Assembly (NCBI RefSeq): GCF_015706575.1
Contig: NW_024037060.1
Coordinates: forward strand, 3,600,515-3,664,514
Direction of reading: 5' to 3'
DNA: 64,000 nucleotides
Source of the DNA: Patiria miniata
Lineage: Eukaryota; Echinodermata; Asteroidea; Valvatida; Asterinidae
The translations under genes and the position numbers were made by a program. Within the stretch, counting starts at the first letter, position 1. Every line of letters begins with the position of its first letter. Positions 35,701 through 41,690 of this stretch are shown here, piece after piece. Under the pieces are notes generated by a model that saw only the letters and a list, made by a program, of their open reading frames with translations, was not told the DNA's origin and made no database searches.

Positions 35701-37646
35701 AGGAATTCTATTGATTGGGGAGTAGGCCTCACAAATAGACCACCTCATGTGGAAAATTAGAGAATCCTTACACTCAATTGGTTTAACTGGGACCCACAAT
35801 AAGATGGGATGCACCCTTGCTGGCCAGAGTCGTTGTGAATTGAGGTGGGTTTGGTTGAAAGGACTTAATGTTGTTGATGTGGTTTTTGCTGATGGGCTGG
35901 CCTGGTTGGGACCACTGTGTTTGTTACTTTCAGTGACGCTAATTAAATCATGTGGTACTGCTTACGTGGGTTTTGAATTTTGTCTCGTTTGTGGCAAGTA
36001 ACAATCTGAACAACCTGCCGTCATAAATCCCATGTTCATTCTACCGTAAATTTGGTAAACATCCATCATGTACACGTGAGGGCCCCTTTATGGACAAACA
36101 AGACTGTACGCATAATGTGGAACATACAGGACCTGGCAGGCTGGTAAAGCTGAACCATACCAGTCTATAAAGTCAAACACTTAGAAATGGCAAACAAATC
36201 AGAATGGCTTTCGGTCTACGCACTGTGCCAGGCCTATCCCATTAATTGATGTCACAGGGAAACCTATACGATAGCGCTGCCTGAACGTGAAGGGCAAAAG
36301 CCGATATTCAATGTGCATCTCCCTGATGCAAACACACCATCAGTTACACCTGTGTTGCTTAGCTGCTTGCTGAGCATGGTCCTATTCTTAAACTATTATT
36401 TTATCCCTTGTCTCAGTGGGCCAGAGACAAAAACAATTAAGCCAGAGCTGGAGACAAAATCTAGATTTGAGAAATGAAACCAGGACAAAGTTGCTGAAGT
36501 TTTTTTTTCTTCAAAGGACATGTGAAGTCATTTCTGGTGTATCTGACCATTTTGGGGTTTTGGGATTTTTCTGAATTAGTAGCTATACATTTACAACACC
36601 CTAAAATATATGTATAGAAATTTACAAAAAGCATTCAATACGCATTTTCTCATAATTGGGTTATCAGGCTTTTATCACTTAATCCTTCTCCTAGGGGTGA
36701 TAGGGTCATGGTACTTATAAAAATCATATATCATTTTGAAGCTGAAACACTCAGGAATTTGAAAAATGCCAAAGCCTAAAAAAACAACATTTGTCAACTT
36801 TGTCCGAGTTTTGTGGGCAGTTCAAAAATAACTAAAGGAATGGAAATAAATATCATTTGGTAATAATTGTCTGTTTTTGTGTTTTGGTCTTCTTTCTTTC
36901 AGCCATCGGTGACAAACTAATTGAGGTCATTGGTCTTGAGAGTGCCCTCCATGCTGGCCAGGTCAAGGCTGGTATCCGTTCCTCCGGTCGCCGGCTAGCT
37001 CAGTGCTCCACGGTGACCATCCGTATCCTGAAACGATTCCCCATGCAGATAGACGGCGAACCCTGGCTACAACCACCTTGCACTGTACGTTGTCTTGTTG
37101 AATTTGTAATAAAAAAGAATACCTTGCGTTAATGAACAGTGAAGTAAACAGTGTGTGTGAATGAAAGAAGTCTTAATTGGTGACCCATATGGAAGTCATG
37201 TGATCACAAAGTAAGTTTTACATAGCAGTTGTCCGTACGGGACTTCTCAGTGACGTAAAACTAACAGCGTAAATCTTCTGCAATCCAGTTGGCCCTGTAA
37301 AACTTACTGCTGCCGAGCATAAAACTTATTATAAATGATCCACAATTTGGGAAGTATACCAGCTGTCCGCACTGGACTTAATTTGGTTCAGTTGACAGTC
37401 ATAAGTTTTACACACAAAAAGTCCAATGCGAACATGGCTTGAATTTGTTTTCAACATTTTCCTCGTAGCTCAATCCCTCTGGGTTTTTTTTTCTTGATCT
37501 TCATCCAATCACAGATTGCGATCACGCACAAGAACAGTACCCCTATGCTGATTGGCCCCCCACCCAAGAAGAGCTTTCCTGGTCTGCGGAACCTCTTCTC
37601 TCGACCCAGCATATCGGAAGAGGATCCCAGCGACATACGCATCTAG
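137..37646 (+). CDS. DGKB: Type I diacylglycerol kinase (DGKA/B/G class), 20 exons, 5' end outside window
   Basis: Diacylglycerol kinase phosphorylates diacylglycerol to phosphatidic acid at membranes. The coding exons are 137-476, 14684-14848, 15843-16070, 19129-19178, 20179-20253, 20538-20657, 21367-21484, 22376-22464, 27717-27830, 28564-28662, 30272-30331, 30968-31081, 31183-31331, 31515-31600, 31721-31810, 32202-32362, 32879-33034, 33537-33756, 36903-37084 and 37515-37646. They sum to 2748 nt, exactly 916 codons with the stop, and every phase matches. Counting from the first codon seen here: recoverin-homology end 1-30, Thr/Ala-rich and basic linker about 45-225, EF-hand loops 251-262 and 296-307, C1 domains 334-383 and 400-446, NPKSGG 539-544, GGDGT 590-594, GTGND 619-623, and an accessory domain to the C-terminus. 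EF-hands plus two C1 domains define the type I class. Vertebrate paralogues arose later, so the symbol marks the nearest named relative by synteny, not strict one-to-one orthology. Confidence 0.95.
2482..3052. mobile_element. Foldback (inverted-repeat) element, about 570 bp
   Basis: The left end TGTTCATTTGGTTCACTTTT is repeated inverted at the right end (AAAAGTGAACCAAATGAACA). A second inverted pair, AGTCTCCGGTTTCTGGTATG and CATACCAGAAACCGGAGACT, lies inside. No transposase is visible. It is a non-autonomous foldback or MITE-like insertion. Confidence 0.65.
6961..7206. mobile_element. GGGCCCAATTTCA foldback element, intact copy
   Basis: A near-perfect palindrome of about 246 bp, starting CAGGGCCCAATTTCATGGCA and ending with its reverse complement. 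The arms carry GCTAAGCACAAAAATTTGCT. It is the best preserved member of a family with copies at 15577, 56261 and 61280 and degraded ones at 24207, 37911 and 39847. It has no coding capacity. Confidence 0.75.
7201..7316 (+). repeat. Interspersed repeat carrying CAGT microsatellite
   Basis: GGTCTACGCAGTGGGGAGGA is followed by GCCCATTCG-TTGGCGTTACAGGGTAATCC and then GTCAGTCAGTCAGTCAG. A reverse-orientation relative lies at 20690-20806, and a related segment at 36208-36350. Confidence 0.55.
7917..8233 (+). repeat. Degenerate tandem repeat, about 55-65 bp unit
   Basis: The phrase GGGCTAYRTGGAAATATC, followed by GGTATTTGGATATTATCC, recurs about five times with variable spacing. It is an old, diverged minisatellite in the first intron with no open frame. 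Confidence 0.55.
11478..11620. mobile_element. Palindromic MITE-like element, about 143 bp
   Basis: The arm AATATTGAATGCTTCGAGTG-GTGTAGTGAAATTAGCCTCC-GAGGTGATCCATGGA is matched in inverted order on the right (TCCATGGATCACCTC ... AGCATTCAATATT) around a short central loop. It is close to a pure hairpin. Confidence 0.65.
13211..13447. mobile_element. Palindromic MITE-like element, about 237 bp
   Basis: The ends AACTAGTG / CACTAGTT and the inner arms CTTTTGAGAAGATGTG / CACATCTTCTCAAAAG, GGTTGTGAAACTC / GAGTTTCACAACC and GATCAGTATGCTC / GAGCATACTGATC pair in inverted order. No coding content. Confidence 0.65.
13831..14252 (+). repeat. Dispersed repeat, copy 1
   Basis: It shares with 26716-27102 a collinear run of motifs: CCCATTCCTATTGGTC, GTTCTGCGCCACATCG, AATCTCCATAAAAGGAGA, GAGGCACATAC, TTGTTTTGACTTTTTGAC, TACTTGTTTAAAACCA and TATTTATTCCCTT. 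Probably a non-autonomous transposable element; no protein is evident. Confidence 0.65.
14684..14848 (+). CDS. DGKB: DGK exon b: Ser/Ala-rich linker
   Basis: The acceptor tttcag ends at 14683, and the first two bases complete the Gly codon split from exon a. The exon encodes about 55 residues rich in Ser, Ala, Thr and Asn that end in a basic RKKK run. No conserved domain is visible. The 3' boundary is set by phase: the next exon needs a phase-1 end, and no plausible GT lies there, so a GC donor (AAAG/gcacga) at 14849-14850 is inferred. Joining there gives [11 protein letters not shown]. The exon is supported mainly by frame and phase, because this linker is not conserved in vertebrates. Confidence 0.75.
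14849..15842 (+). other. DGK intron between exons b and c (apparent GC-AG type)
   Basis: It starts GCACGA rather than GT, as required by exon phase, and ends CTCCAG after a long C-rich tract. It includes a shortened member of the GGGCCCAATTTCA foldback family at 15577-15735. Nothing else is recognised. Confidence 0.55.
15577..15735. mobile_element. GGGCCCAATTTCA foldback element, shortened copy
   Basis: It begins AGGGACCAATTTCATTGAGT and ends GCTAAGCAAGAAATTGGGCC. The arms are shorter and more diverged than in the 6961 copy but keep GGTTACCAGC and the CTTAGCA words. Confidence 0.6.
15843..16070 (+). CDS. DGKB: DGK exon c: polybasic and Gly-rich linker into the EF-hand region
   Basis: The acceptor ctccag ends at 15842 and the donor gtgagt starts at 16071. 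The exon begins with a strongly basic patch (RKKRKKRMR), then a Gly/Met-rich stretch. It ends with [20 protein letters not shown], nearly identical to the [19 protein letters not shown] segment that leads into EF-hand 1 of vertebrate DGKB. It ends in phase 1 (T), and the next exon supplies TT to give Phe. Confidence 0.95.
16071..19128 (+). other. DGK intron between exons c and d, 3.1 kb
   Basis: Mostly unique AT-rich sequence. The 18180-18690 stretch is non-repetitive, contains TAATTAC, CCAATTAATAT and TTTATGTGTAAATAA words, and looks like a possible conserved non-coding element. No exon or transposon was recognised. Confidence 0.6.
19129..19178 (+). CDS. DGKB: DGK exon d: EF-hand 1, first part
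   Basis: A short 50-nt exon between ttcttcag and gtaagt. It encodes [16 protein letters not shown], which is positions 1-11 of a canonical calcium-binding loop with D at 1 and 3, N at 5, G at 6 and D at 9. The closing Glu at loop position 12 is the first codon of the next exon, so an intron cuts the loop. Confidence 0.95.
19179..20178 (+). other. DGK intron between exons d and e
   Basis: About 650 bp of unique sequence follows the donor. The 3' third is occupied by an interspersed repeat (19828-20080). Confidence 0.6.
19828..20080 (+). repeat. Interspersed repeat with AGAGGGCGCT start, copy 1
   Basis: It runs from GGCGCCAACAAGAGAGGGCG through CCTGAATGTGCACAAAG, TCTCCCCCAACTCTCCCTTT and TTGAGGGGGTGCTTGTGCAC to CGGAGCCCAT. 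Related copies are at 21955-22205 and 61204-61711, with a fragment at 32761-32820. Confidence 0.7.
20179..20253 (+). CDS. DGKB: DGK exon e: helix between EF-hands
   Basis: A 75-nt, phase 0/0 exon between gttggcag and gtaaga. It starts with the Glu that closes EF loop 1 and encodes [16 protein letters not shown], closely matching [16 protein letters not shown] of DGKB. Confidence 0.96.
20538..20657 (+). CDS. DGKB: DGK exon f: EF-hand 2
   Basis: A 120-nt, phase 0/0 exon between ctcttag and gtaaga. It encodes [20 protein letters not shown] and then [20 protein letters not shown]. The loop [12 protein letters not shown] has all calcium-coordinating positions (D1, D3, D5, G6, E12), so calcium binding should be intact. 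Confidence 0.97.
20690..20806 (-). repeat. CAGT-microsatellite interspersed repeat, inverted copy
   Basis: CTGACTGACTGACTGACTGA is followed by CTCATATAGGATTACCCCGT and CCAATGAATGGGC, the reverse complement of the layout seen at 7201-7316. It lies just inside the intron after exon f. Confidence 0.55.
21020..21115 (+). repeat. Short imperfect 11-bp tandem repeat
   Basis: About eight units of the form TGCCAATCACA, with variants TGGCAATCACA, TGCCGATCACA and TTCCAATTACA. The period is the same as in the large array at 23430-23955, though the unit differs. Confidence 0.65.
21367..21484 (+). CDS. DGKB: DGK exon g: first C1 domain, N-terminal half
   Basis: It lies between tactag and gtgagt and encodes [20 protein letters not shown] followed by [12 protein letters not shown]. 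Together with the next exon it forms the pattern H-x12-C-x2-C-x13-C-x2-C-x4-H-x2-C-x7-C, a complete zinc-binding C1 domain. It ends in phase 1. Confidence 0.97.
21541..21690 (+). repeat. tRNA-derived SINE-like fragment
   Basis: GGAGGTCGTGGGTTCGAGTC contains a pol III B-box match (GGTTCGAGTCC). It is followed by a body with GTGAAGGGCAAAACC and CCCTGACGCAAA. A similar head lies at 41603-41690 and a similar body at 36283-36350. No clear A box or full tRNA cloverleaf is seen, so it is not a tRNA gene. Confidence 0.5.
21955..22205 (+). repeat. Interspersed repeat with AGAGGGCGCT start, copy 2
   Basis: It matches 19828-20080 across GAATGTGCACAAA, TGGTCTCCCCCGACTCTC and TTGAGGGGGTACTTGTACAC. It sits in the intron just upstream of exon h. 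Confidence 0.65.
22376..22464 (+). CDS. DGKB: DGK exon h: first C1 domain, C-terminal half
   Basis: It lies between tctccag and gtaagt. With the split codon it encodes [20 protein letters not shown] then [10 protein letters not shown], supplying the last Cys/His ligands of C1-a and the linker to C1-b. It ends in phase 0. Confidence 0.97.
23405..24096. mobile_element. Inverted-repeat-bounded element with minisatellite core
   Basis: The left end GTTGTATTCGAGTCC, continuing ACAAGTC, reappears inverted at the right end (GGACTTGTGGACTCGAATAC). Between them lies the 11-bp array. The layout suggests one unit that carried or nucleated the array rather than a bare satellite. Confidence 0.5.
23430..23955 (+). 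repeat. 11-bp minisatellite array, about 47 copies
   Basis: The unit CACAAGTCCAT is repeated almost perfectly, with variants CCCAAGTCCAT and TACAAGTCCAT and a few AAGGCCAT units. Because 11 is not a multiple of 3 and the unit lacks stops, the array reads as a long open frame with an 11-residue period. This is not evidence of a gene. Confidence 0.95.
24207..24392. mobile_element. Decayed relative of the GGGCCCAATTTCA foldback family
   Basis: It begins TTGGGTCCAATTGCTCAGAC and ends ATAAATTGGCTCCCG, with GGGAACCAGTTAAAAATGGT in the middle and a poly(C) run. It is only loosely similar to the intact copies. Confidence 0.4.
26716..27102 (+). repeat. Dispersed repeat, copy 2
   Basis: Collinear with 13831-14252 and in the same orientation, with moderate divergence and small indels. 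The shared words run from CACCCATTCCTATTGGTC to ATATTTATTCCCTT. Confidence 0.65.
27717..27830 (+). CDS. DGKB: DGK exon i: second C1 domain, main part
   Basis: A 114-nt, phase 0/0 exon between gttgcag and gtgagt. It encodes [20 protein letters not shown] and [13 protein letters not shown]. The CxxC pairs and the spacing to the His/Cys ligands in the next exon match C1-b of type I DGKs. Confidence 0.97.
28564..28662 (+). CDS. DGKB: DGK exon j: end of second C1 domain
   Basis: A 99-nt, phase 0/0 exon between tttgcag and gtgagt. It encodes [18 protein letters not shown] and [15 protein letters not shown]-x2-C-x7-C completes C1-b, and DHILPPT-ICP is a hallmark of the type I DGK linker. Confidence 0.97.
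28663..30271 (+). other. DGK intron between exons j and k with long pyrimidine tract
   Basis: From about 29635 to 30270 the + strand is strongly C/T rich with many CCTCCC and CTCTCC words, and runs straight into the acceptor of exon k. The first kilobase is mixed sequence with a poly(C) run at about 29006-29020. No other gene is seen. Confidence 0.7.
30272..30331 (+). CDS. DGKB: DGK exon k: inter-domain linker
   Basis: A 60-nt, phase 0/0 exon between ttttcag and gtaaga. It encodes 20 Ser/Lys-rich residues ([20 protein letters not shown]) with no domain. A Ser-x-Arg-Lys-Ser element could be a kinase site (inference). It follows a roughly 600-bp pyrimidine-rich tract. Being in phase at both ends, it could be skipped without a frameshift. 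Confidence 0.85.
30332..30967 (+). other. DGK intron between exons k and l
   Basis: Unique AT-rich sequence. Nothing recognised. Confidence 0.7.
30968..31081 (+). CDS. DGKB: DGK exon l: linker leading to the catalytic domain
   Basis: A 114-nt, phase 0/0 exon between tttccag and gtaggg. It is Ser/Thr/Arg-rich and ends in MSMEGQGLQ, aligning with VDGQGLQ just before the catalytic domain of DGKB. Confidence 0.93.
31183..31331 (+). CDS. DGKB: DGK exon m: start of catalytic domain
   Basis: It lies between cttacag and gtaagt. It encodes [20 protein letters not shown] and continues through [16 protein letters not shown] and GGPMPG. The NPKSGG loop is typical of the DAGK/NAD-kinase-like fold. It ends in phase 2. 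Confidence 0.98.
31515..31600 (+). CDS. DGKB: DGK exon n: ATP-binding GGDGT motif
   Basis: It lies between ctgcag and gtaaga. It encodes [20 protein letters not shown] then [13 protein letters not shown] is the nucleotide-binding motif of diacylglycerol kinases and is intact. It ends in phase 1. Confidence 0.98.
31721..31810 (+). CDS. DGKB: DGK exon o: catalytic GTGND motif
   Basis: It lies between cctcag and gtaagc. It encodes [20 protein letters not shown], a near-invariant DGK segment, and ends in phase 1 within a Gly run. Confidence 0.98.
31811..32201 (+). other. DGK intron between exons o and p
   Basis: Unique sequence with a short AAAGCGAAAGCTAATGCGAA stretch. Nothing recognised. Confidence 0.7.
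32202..32362 (+). CDS. DGKB: DGK exon p: end of catalytic domain, start of accessory domain
   Basis: It lies between tcccag and gtgagt. It encodes [20 protein letters not shown] and [12 protein letters not shown], matching DRW...[18 protein letters not shown] of DGKB. The acidic STDEQGD turn is variable among DGKs. Confidence 0.97.
32363..32878 (+). other. DGK intron between exons p and q
   Basis: It contains a fragment of the AGAGGGCGCT-family repeat at 32761-32820 (GTGGTCTCCCCTAACTCTCC and TTGAGGGGGTACTTGTACC). Otherwise AT-rich and unremarkable. Confidence 0.65.
32879..33034 (+). CDS. DGKB: DGK exon q: accessory domain
   Basis: A 156-nt, phase 0/0 exon between cccttag and gtaaga. It encodes [20 protein letters not shown], then [18 protein letters not shown], almost residue for residue the vertebrate DGKB accessory domain. 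Confidence 0.98.
33537..33756 (+). CDS. DGKB: DGK exon r: accessory domain with basic insert
   Basis: It lies between ctccag and gtaagt. It encodes [28 protein letters not shown] and then a Lys/Arg-rich segment ([14 protein letters not shown]) before DLTFAKQ. A basic insert at this position also exists in vertebrate DGKB (KKRRSHRR...), so it is a class feature; it resembles a nuclear localisation or acidic-lipid binding patch (inference). It ends in phase 1. Confidence 0.97.
34992..35517. mobile_element. MITE-like element, about 526 bp
   Basis: The end TATTAAAGGGAATGTACA is mirrored at the other end by TGTATATTCCCTTTAATA. A shorter inner inverted pair, GTCTGGTTCCCTG / CGGGAACCAGTC, is also present. 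No coding content. Confidence 0.55.
36208..36350 (+). repeat. Composite interspersed repeat fragment
   Basis: GGTCTACGCACTGTGCCAGG is followed by GTCACAGGGAAACCTATA, resembling 7201-7270. It continues with GTGAAGGGCAAAAGCC and CCCTGATGCAAA, resembling the SINE-like body at 21633-21686. Confidence 0.45.
36903..37084 (+). CDS. DGKB: DGK exon s: accessory domain core
   Basis: It lies between tttcag and gtacgt. It encodes [34 protein letters not shown] and [14 protein letters not shown], all DGK accessory-domain signatures. It ends in phase 0. Confidence 0.98.
37515..37646 (+). CDS. DGKB: DGK exon t: C-terminus and stop codon
   Basis: The acceptor atcacag ends at 37514. It encodes [19 protein letters not shown], matching ITHKNQAPMLMGPPPK of DGKB, and then a lineage-specific tail ending DPSDIRI before TAG at 37644-37646. 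The last three residues, Ile-Arg-Ile, resemble a class II PDZ ligand (inference). Confidence 0.97.
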   Translation: MAITHKNSTPMLIGPPPKKSFPGLRNLFSRPSISEEDPSDIRI

Positions 37647-37910
37647 CGACGCCGACATCGTCGACAAATGACCGATGTAACGGAACGTGTAGTTGACGAC
37701 AGTGACATCCTACGTGCATACTGTATATATATCAGCCAGAGCAAGGCAAGACATCAACTACGTTATACGGTCAGACAATGAAACAAACAAATCTTGACAG
37801 CCAACAATGAGAACAGTTGTTTATATGTTTTTGAGCAATCTGGGTGAAAGATGACAAAAACATTTTTAAAAGGGTTAACAATTTGATTTGATAAATAACT
37901 CAGAGGAGTC

Positions 37911-38108
37911 CATTTTATTGAGCTGCCATTTTTCAAGCCAAACTGCTAAGCGTATATTTTTTTCTTAGCACACTCCACTGGTACCCGGTCAATACTGTGT
38001 ATAATTTACGTATTGCCTTTGGCCGGTTTACCACTTGTCTGCTAAGGAAAGATACTTGCTTAACAAGTACTTCCTGCCGATATCAGCTTAATCAAATTGA
38101 CACCTGGG
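37911..38108. mobile_element. Decayed foldback element inside the DGK 3'UTR
   Basis: It keeps the family words AACTGCTAAGCG, TTCTTAGCAC, GGTACCCGG, GCCGGTTTACCA and AAATTGACACCTGGG in the expected order, but the arms no longer pair well. Confidence 0.4.
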
Positions 38109-39073
38109 AAGGCAGACTGTTTTTTTTCTCTTTTTTTTTCAAATGACTTTTTTTATGTTCTAAAAGGAATTTCAATTTACGTAGCCTTATTGTAAATTGT
38201 ACATCACAAGAGAAGTATGAAATGAAAAGTGTACCTTGAAAGCAAGTACAAGAAAGTAGGGGCGTATCTTAAGTAACATTTTTAATTTGTTTTACGGTTT
38301 ATTACTTCCATTACAAAGGAGTATTTTGCTATTTTCTGGAATCAGTATTTTCTTCTCTTTGTTTTAGGTTAGACATTTGTAAGGCTTTTCCGTTCATAGG
38401 GGAAAAAACACCTTGTTCGGGTAAATGCAAAAAAAATCCACAACATTTGCAAGATGAGTGGCTGGACCACAGTTCCTTTTAGTGGCAAAGTTTGCTTTCG
38501 ATAGTTGGCAGGAAAAATAAATCGTGGCGGTGGAGATGGCACCGTCTCTGCTCCAAATGCCCAAAATGCTTCACCTTGTTTTAAGGAATATTTTCAGCAA
38601 AAAAATTAAAAACATTCCCAATGTCGCAAATCCATGATCTCATATAACCTTGTGATGAGAACTTTTGATAACTCGAAATTGTTTCTCCTCTTTTGCAATA
38701 TAACTGTCAACTGGCAAAGCTATATTTAAACTCTGCCTCACGAGTGGTCGTGTAGTGCATGATGACTTCTGTTATTGTCCTAGAAATGTTCTAACTTTGC
38801 CACATTCTCCCCGTACCATATGTTTGCTGCCACCACTTGGTCGAATCCGAACAATGTTATTTACCAGCTATAAATTGAAGTGCATGTATACTGTGCCGTC
38901 TTTGCCTCATTTGTCTGTTTTCTAACTCGACCACAAATCCAAATATTTCATTTTCAGTTAGCTCTGTGCATCCCTTTTCTCTGTTTAAGAAATTTCTGTA
39001 AAAAAAAAAATTAAAATTAACTATATTATAATTGAATAAGTCTATTTTTTACTAATGTGTTTCTCCGGGTGTA

Positions 39074-39079
39074 AATAAA
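39074..39079 (+). terminator. DGKB: Likely polyadenylation signal of DGK
   Basis: A canonical AATAAA about 1.4 kb after the stop, followed by a G/T-rich stretch (TTTTGTAATGGTTTCTGGGG) within 40 bp, as expected for a cleavage site. An alternative AATAAA is at 38516. Confidence 0.5.
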
Positions 39080-39846
39080 CTTGGTGTATGAAGATTTTAT
39101 TTTGTAATGGTTTCTGGGGGTTAGGAATTTTGGTGGTTGATGGGTGAGTTTGTGTTTGCCTTATGACTAAATTTGAATTTACATGGAGGCTGACAAACTA
39201 CATTGTTTAAATTGTTTTTTATATGTTGAGTGGCTGGACACTTTCCAAAGTGCTTAGACATTTGAGGTTTGACAGAAAATTCTCCGGTCAAAAATCCGTC
39301 AGTTGCCAAGTCGAGCTCTTTTTAATTTAAGTCGTACCAGCCTTTACTGTCCACCTGGCCACTAAACTTCTCTTCTATTTGATGGCCTTAACGATACTTT
39401 CCAAATCTGTTGGGTGACCTTGCACAATGTCCACCAGTGTCTGTCGCCAGTTACTTAGTCCCTTCACTTCATTTGGCCGGCAACAAGTGTGCAGAGTACA
39501 TCACGCAGTCTCATTTAATGGTCATTGATTGATTTGCTGGCCAGCAGTTTGGTCCAGTTAAAAACGATGGCCACAGATTAGGTGGCCAGCACTTTCAGCC
39601 AAGAGTGGCCAAGAATTGTTACCGCCAATCTGTAACTTCGCAATGACTACAGCGTGGTTGGTGCTGATATTTTTGTGGTGGCCTGTACTTTTGTCTGGTC
39701 AAAATGTTGGCCAAAGAGGGTTTACACAGATCAGTTACTTCTCCACCGGTAGTCGTTATTTTCCCTCTACCTATCTGGCAGCCAACACGCTGAACCAGTG
39801 GCCATTCCTTTCCATCAGTCTTTAACTTGACCAATTTTGTTTAGTA

Positions 39847-40052
39847 CCTGGGCTCAATTTCATAGCACTGCTAGAGCCTCTGTCTATTTCATGGAGACCG
39901 TTCTGGCAGTAAGCGCAGCAAAAGGTACGCTTACCTCAGAGGACAAAGCTACTTACTTTGTGACACATAACAGCAGTAAACGCCATGTGGGTGTGACCGT
40001 TCACGCATCTTTCCTGCTAACTGTTAAGCAGCGCCATGAAATTGACCCCTGG
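39847..40052. mobile_element. GGGCCCAATTTCA foldback family, diverged copy
   Basis: It begins CCTGGGCTCAATTTCATAGC and ends CAGCGCCATGAAATTGACCC. Its interior (GAGCCTCTGTCTATTTCATG then GAGACCGT) is shared with the 61280-61553 copy, so both belong to one subfamily. Confidence 0.65.
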
Positions 40053-41602
40053 TTGCTAACTTATTTACTGGTGTATACTTGAGAACCTTGCCAATATAGA
40101 ACCCAAAATTTGGTGAATTGTCAACACTCACCACGTTGCAGTTCCAGTAAATCTTTCTGTGGTTATATTTAATAATGGTCTGGGTGGAAACCAAGAATAG
40201 TTTAAGTGAATCAGTTGATTGGTGTAAGTGTATCTCATGCGAAGGATCAGTCTAAATGCTAATTATTTTTCTCATTTTAAATTTAATGTATTCTTGTGTA
40301 TAGGTTTAGTCTTCTGCTTTGCCAACATTCATACATTTTTGTTACCTGCTTTAGAGAATTTTTGTCCAATTTTTTTCATGTCAGCAAAATTGTGAGGATT
40401 TTGGGTTTTTTTTAGTTTGGTTTACATTATTAAGCATTTACTCCCACCACTGAATAATAAAGTTATTAAAGGCACATCAATGCATACAAACATTGAATGT
40501 ATTAATCTTTAATGTGATTTATAAAGTGCTCAAAAAAGATGTTAGCAAAAGTGTTACCCACTTAAATGCATATCATATTAAAGGTTTTCGTTTTTAGTAT
40601 TTTACTTTAGAGTAAACTCGTACACAGAATCTGAGCAGGTATCAAGTGCTAATATATTCATTAGTTATTTGAAAAAAAATATACTTTGCATTTCTTTGGA
40701 TTGCATTATTGTTAAAAATCCACTGATTTTCAGTTGGAATGGTGACAAAATTTCGTGAGGACACCAGACCCAAAGTTCAATTGTGCAGCTCAAGGGAGGA
40801 GCTTCGATTTACTGCCCACTACGAGAGTCTCTGCCATTTTTCAATTGATTTTTACTTGATGTATAAAAGCATGGCATTAATTTGATAGAATGAGGGGTGT
40901 TTTCTAATCTAAGAGATTCATTAATTCCTTACTTTAAGCATATTGTCTTTCATTCAAATTTTATCTTGCATAATCATGCATTTACATGTATATGTAATGG
41001 TAGTCCCTGATGACTTTAGACACTAACTACGTGTTCAAAAGAAATTTATATGACAGTACAGTGTAGAACTATGCATTTTGCCATATTAATTAACTTGTAT
41101 TTGAATATAAACTTTACTATTAACATATCCTCTACATATACTGACAAGTTCATTGTGGTTTTAATATTTAACATGGTTATCGTTTATAGAAGTTTTTCAA
41201 GCACTTGTTTCAAAATGGAGGTAAGAAGTTGTCTTAGTGATTGTGTTTTCCGGAGCATTTTATTTTATTTGGCCTCATATACATGTCACTTCGGGCAGCT
41301 GTATGTAGTCTGTGTAGTTTACTGAAATACAGGTGTATTATGTTTTAATATTTCAGTGAGTAGCATGTAGATGCATGCATTATGTTCAGTTGATTTCCCA
41401 TTCAGCAATATAGAATATACCAATGGACTCCATGGACAGACACAAAGAGGGCGCTGTGTGCTTAGGGCACGTTGACATAGCCAAATCACTGTGTGTTTTG
41501 TAGCAGCATTTTATGGGAGCTAATAGGCTAATTCCGGTTTCCTTTTGGTTTTGACTTCAAAAGGCGAGGTGGGGACCAGTTTAAAAGTACATTAGTAAGC
41601 AG

Positions 41603-41690
41603 GAGGTCGTGGGTTCGAGTCCCACCGAGTAAGCTCGTGAATTTTTCTCGTGATCCCTCGGACAACACTGACTAAGGGCAAAACCCAACA
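41603..41690 (+). repeat. tRNA-derived SINE-like head fragment
   Basis: GCAGGAGGTCGTGGGTTCGA followed by GTCCCACC matches the B-box-bearing segment at 21545, then TAAGGGCAAAACCC. It is truncated; no A box is identified. Confidence 0.5.

Larger units (their letters stand above)
33757..36902 (+). other. 3.1-kb DGK intron between exons r and s
   Basis: It contains a MITE-like element (34992-35517), a relative of the CAGT-linked and SINE-like repeats (36208-36350), and a minus-strand open frame of about 119 codons (34415-34774) of unknown origin. No DGK exon is missing here. Confidence 0.65.
37647..39100 (+). other. DGKB: DGK 3' untranslated region
   Basis: It runs from the stop to just past the AATAAA at 39074-39079. 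It contains a decayed foldback element (37911-38108) and an earlier AATAAA at 38516-38521. The 3' end is inferred from signals only, with no transcript evidence. Confidence 0.5.

Noticed and set aside
41603..41640. A tRNA gene suggested by the B-box match
   Set aside because: No A box, acceptor stem or cloverleaf can be drawn; a SINE-like fragment is more likely.
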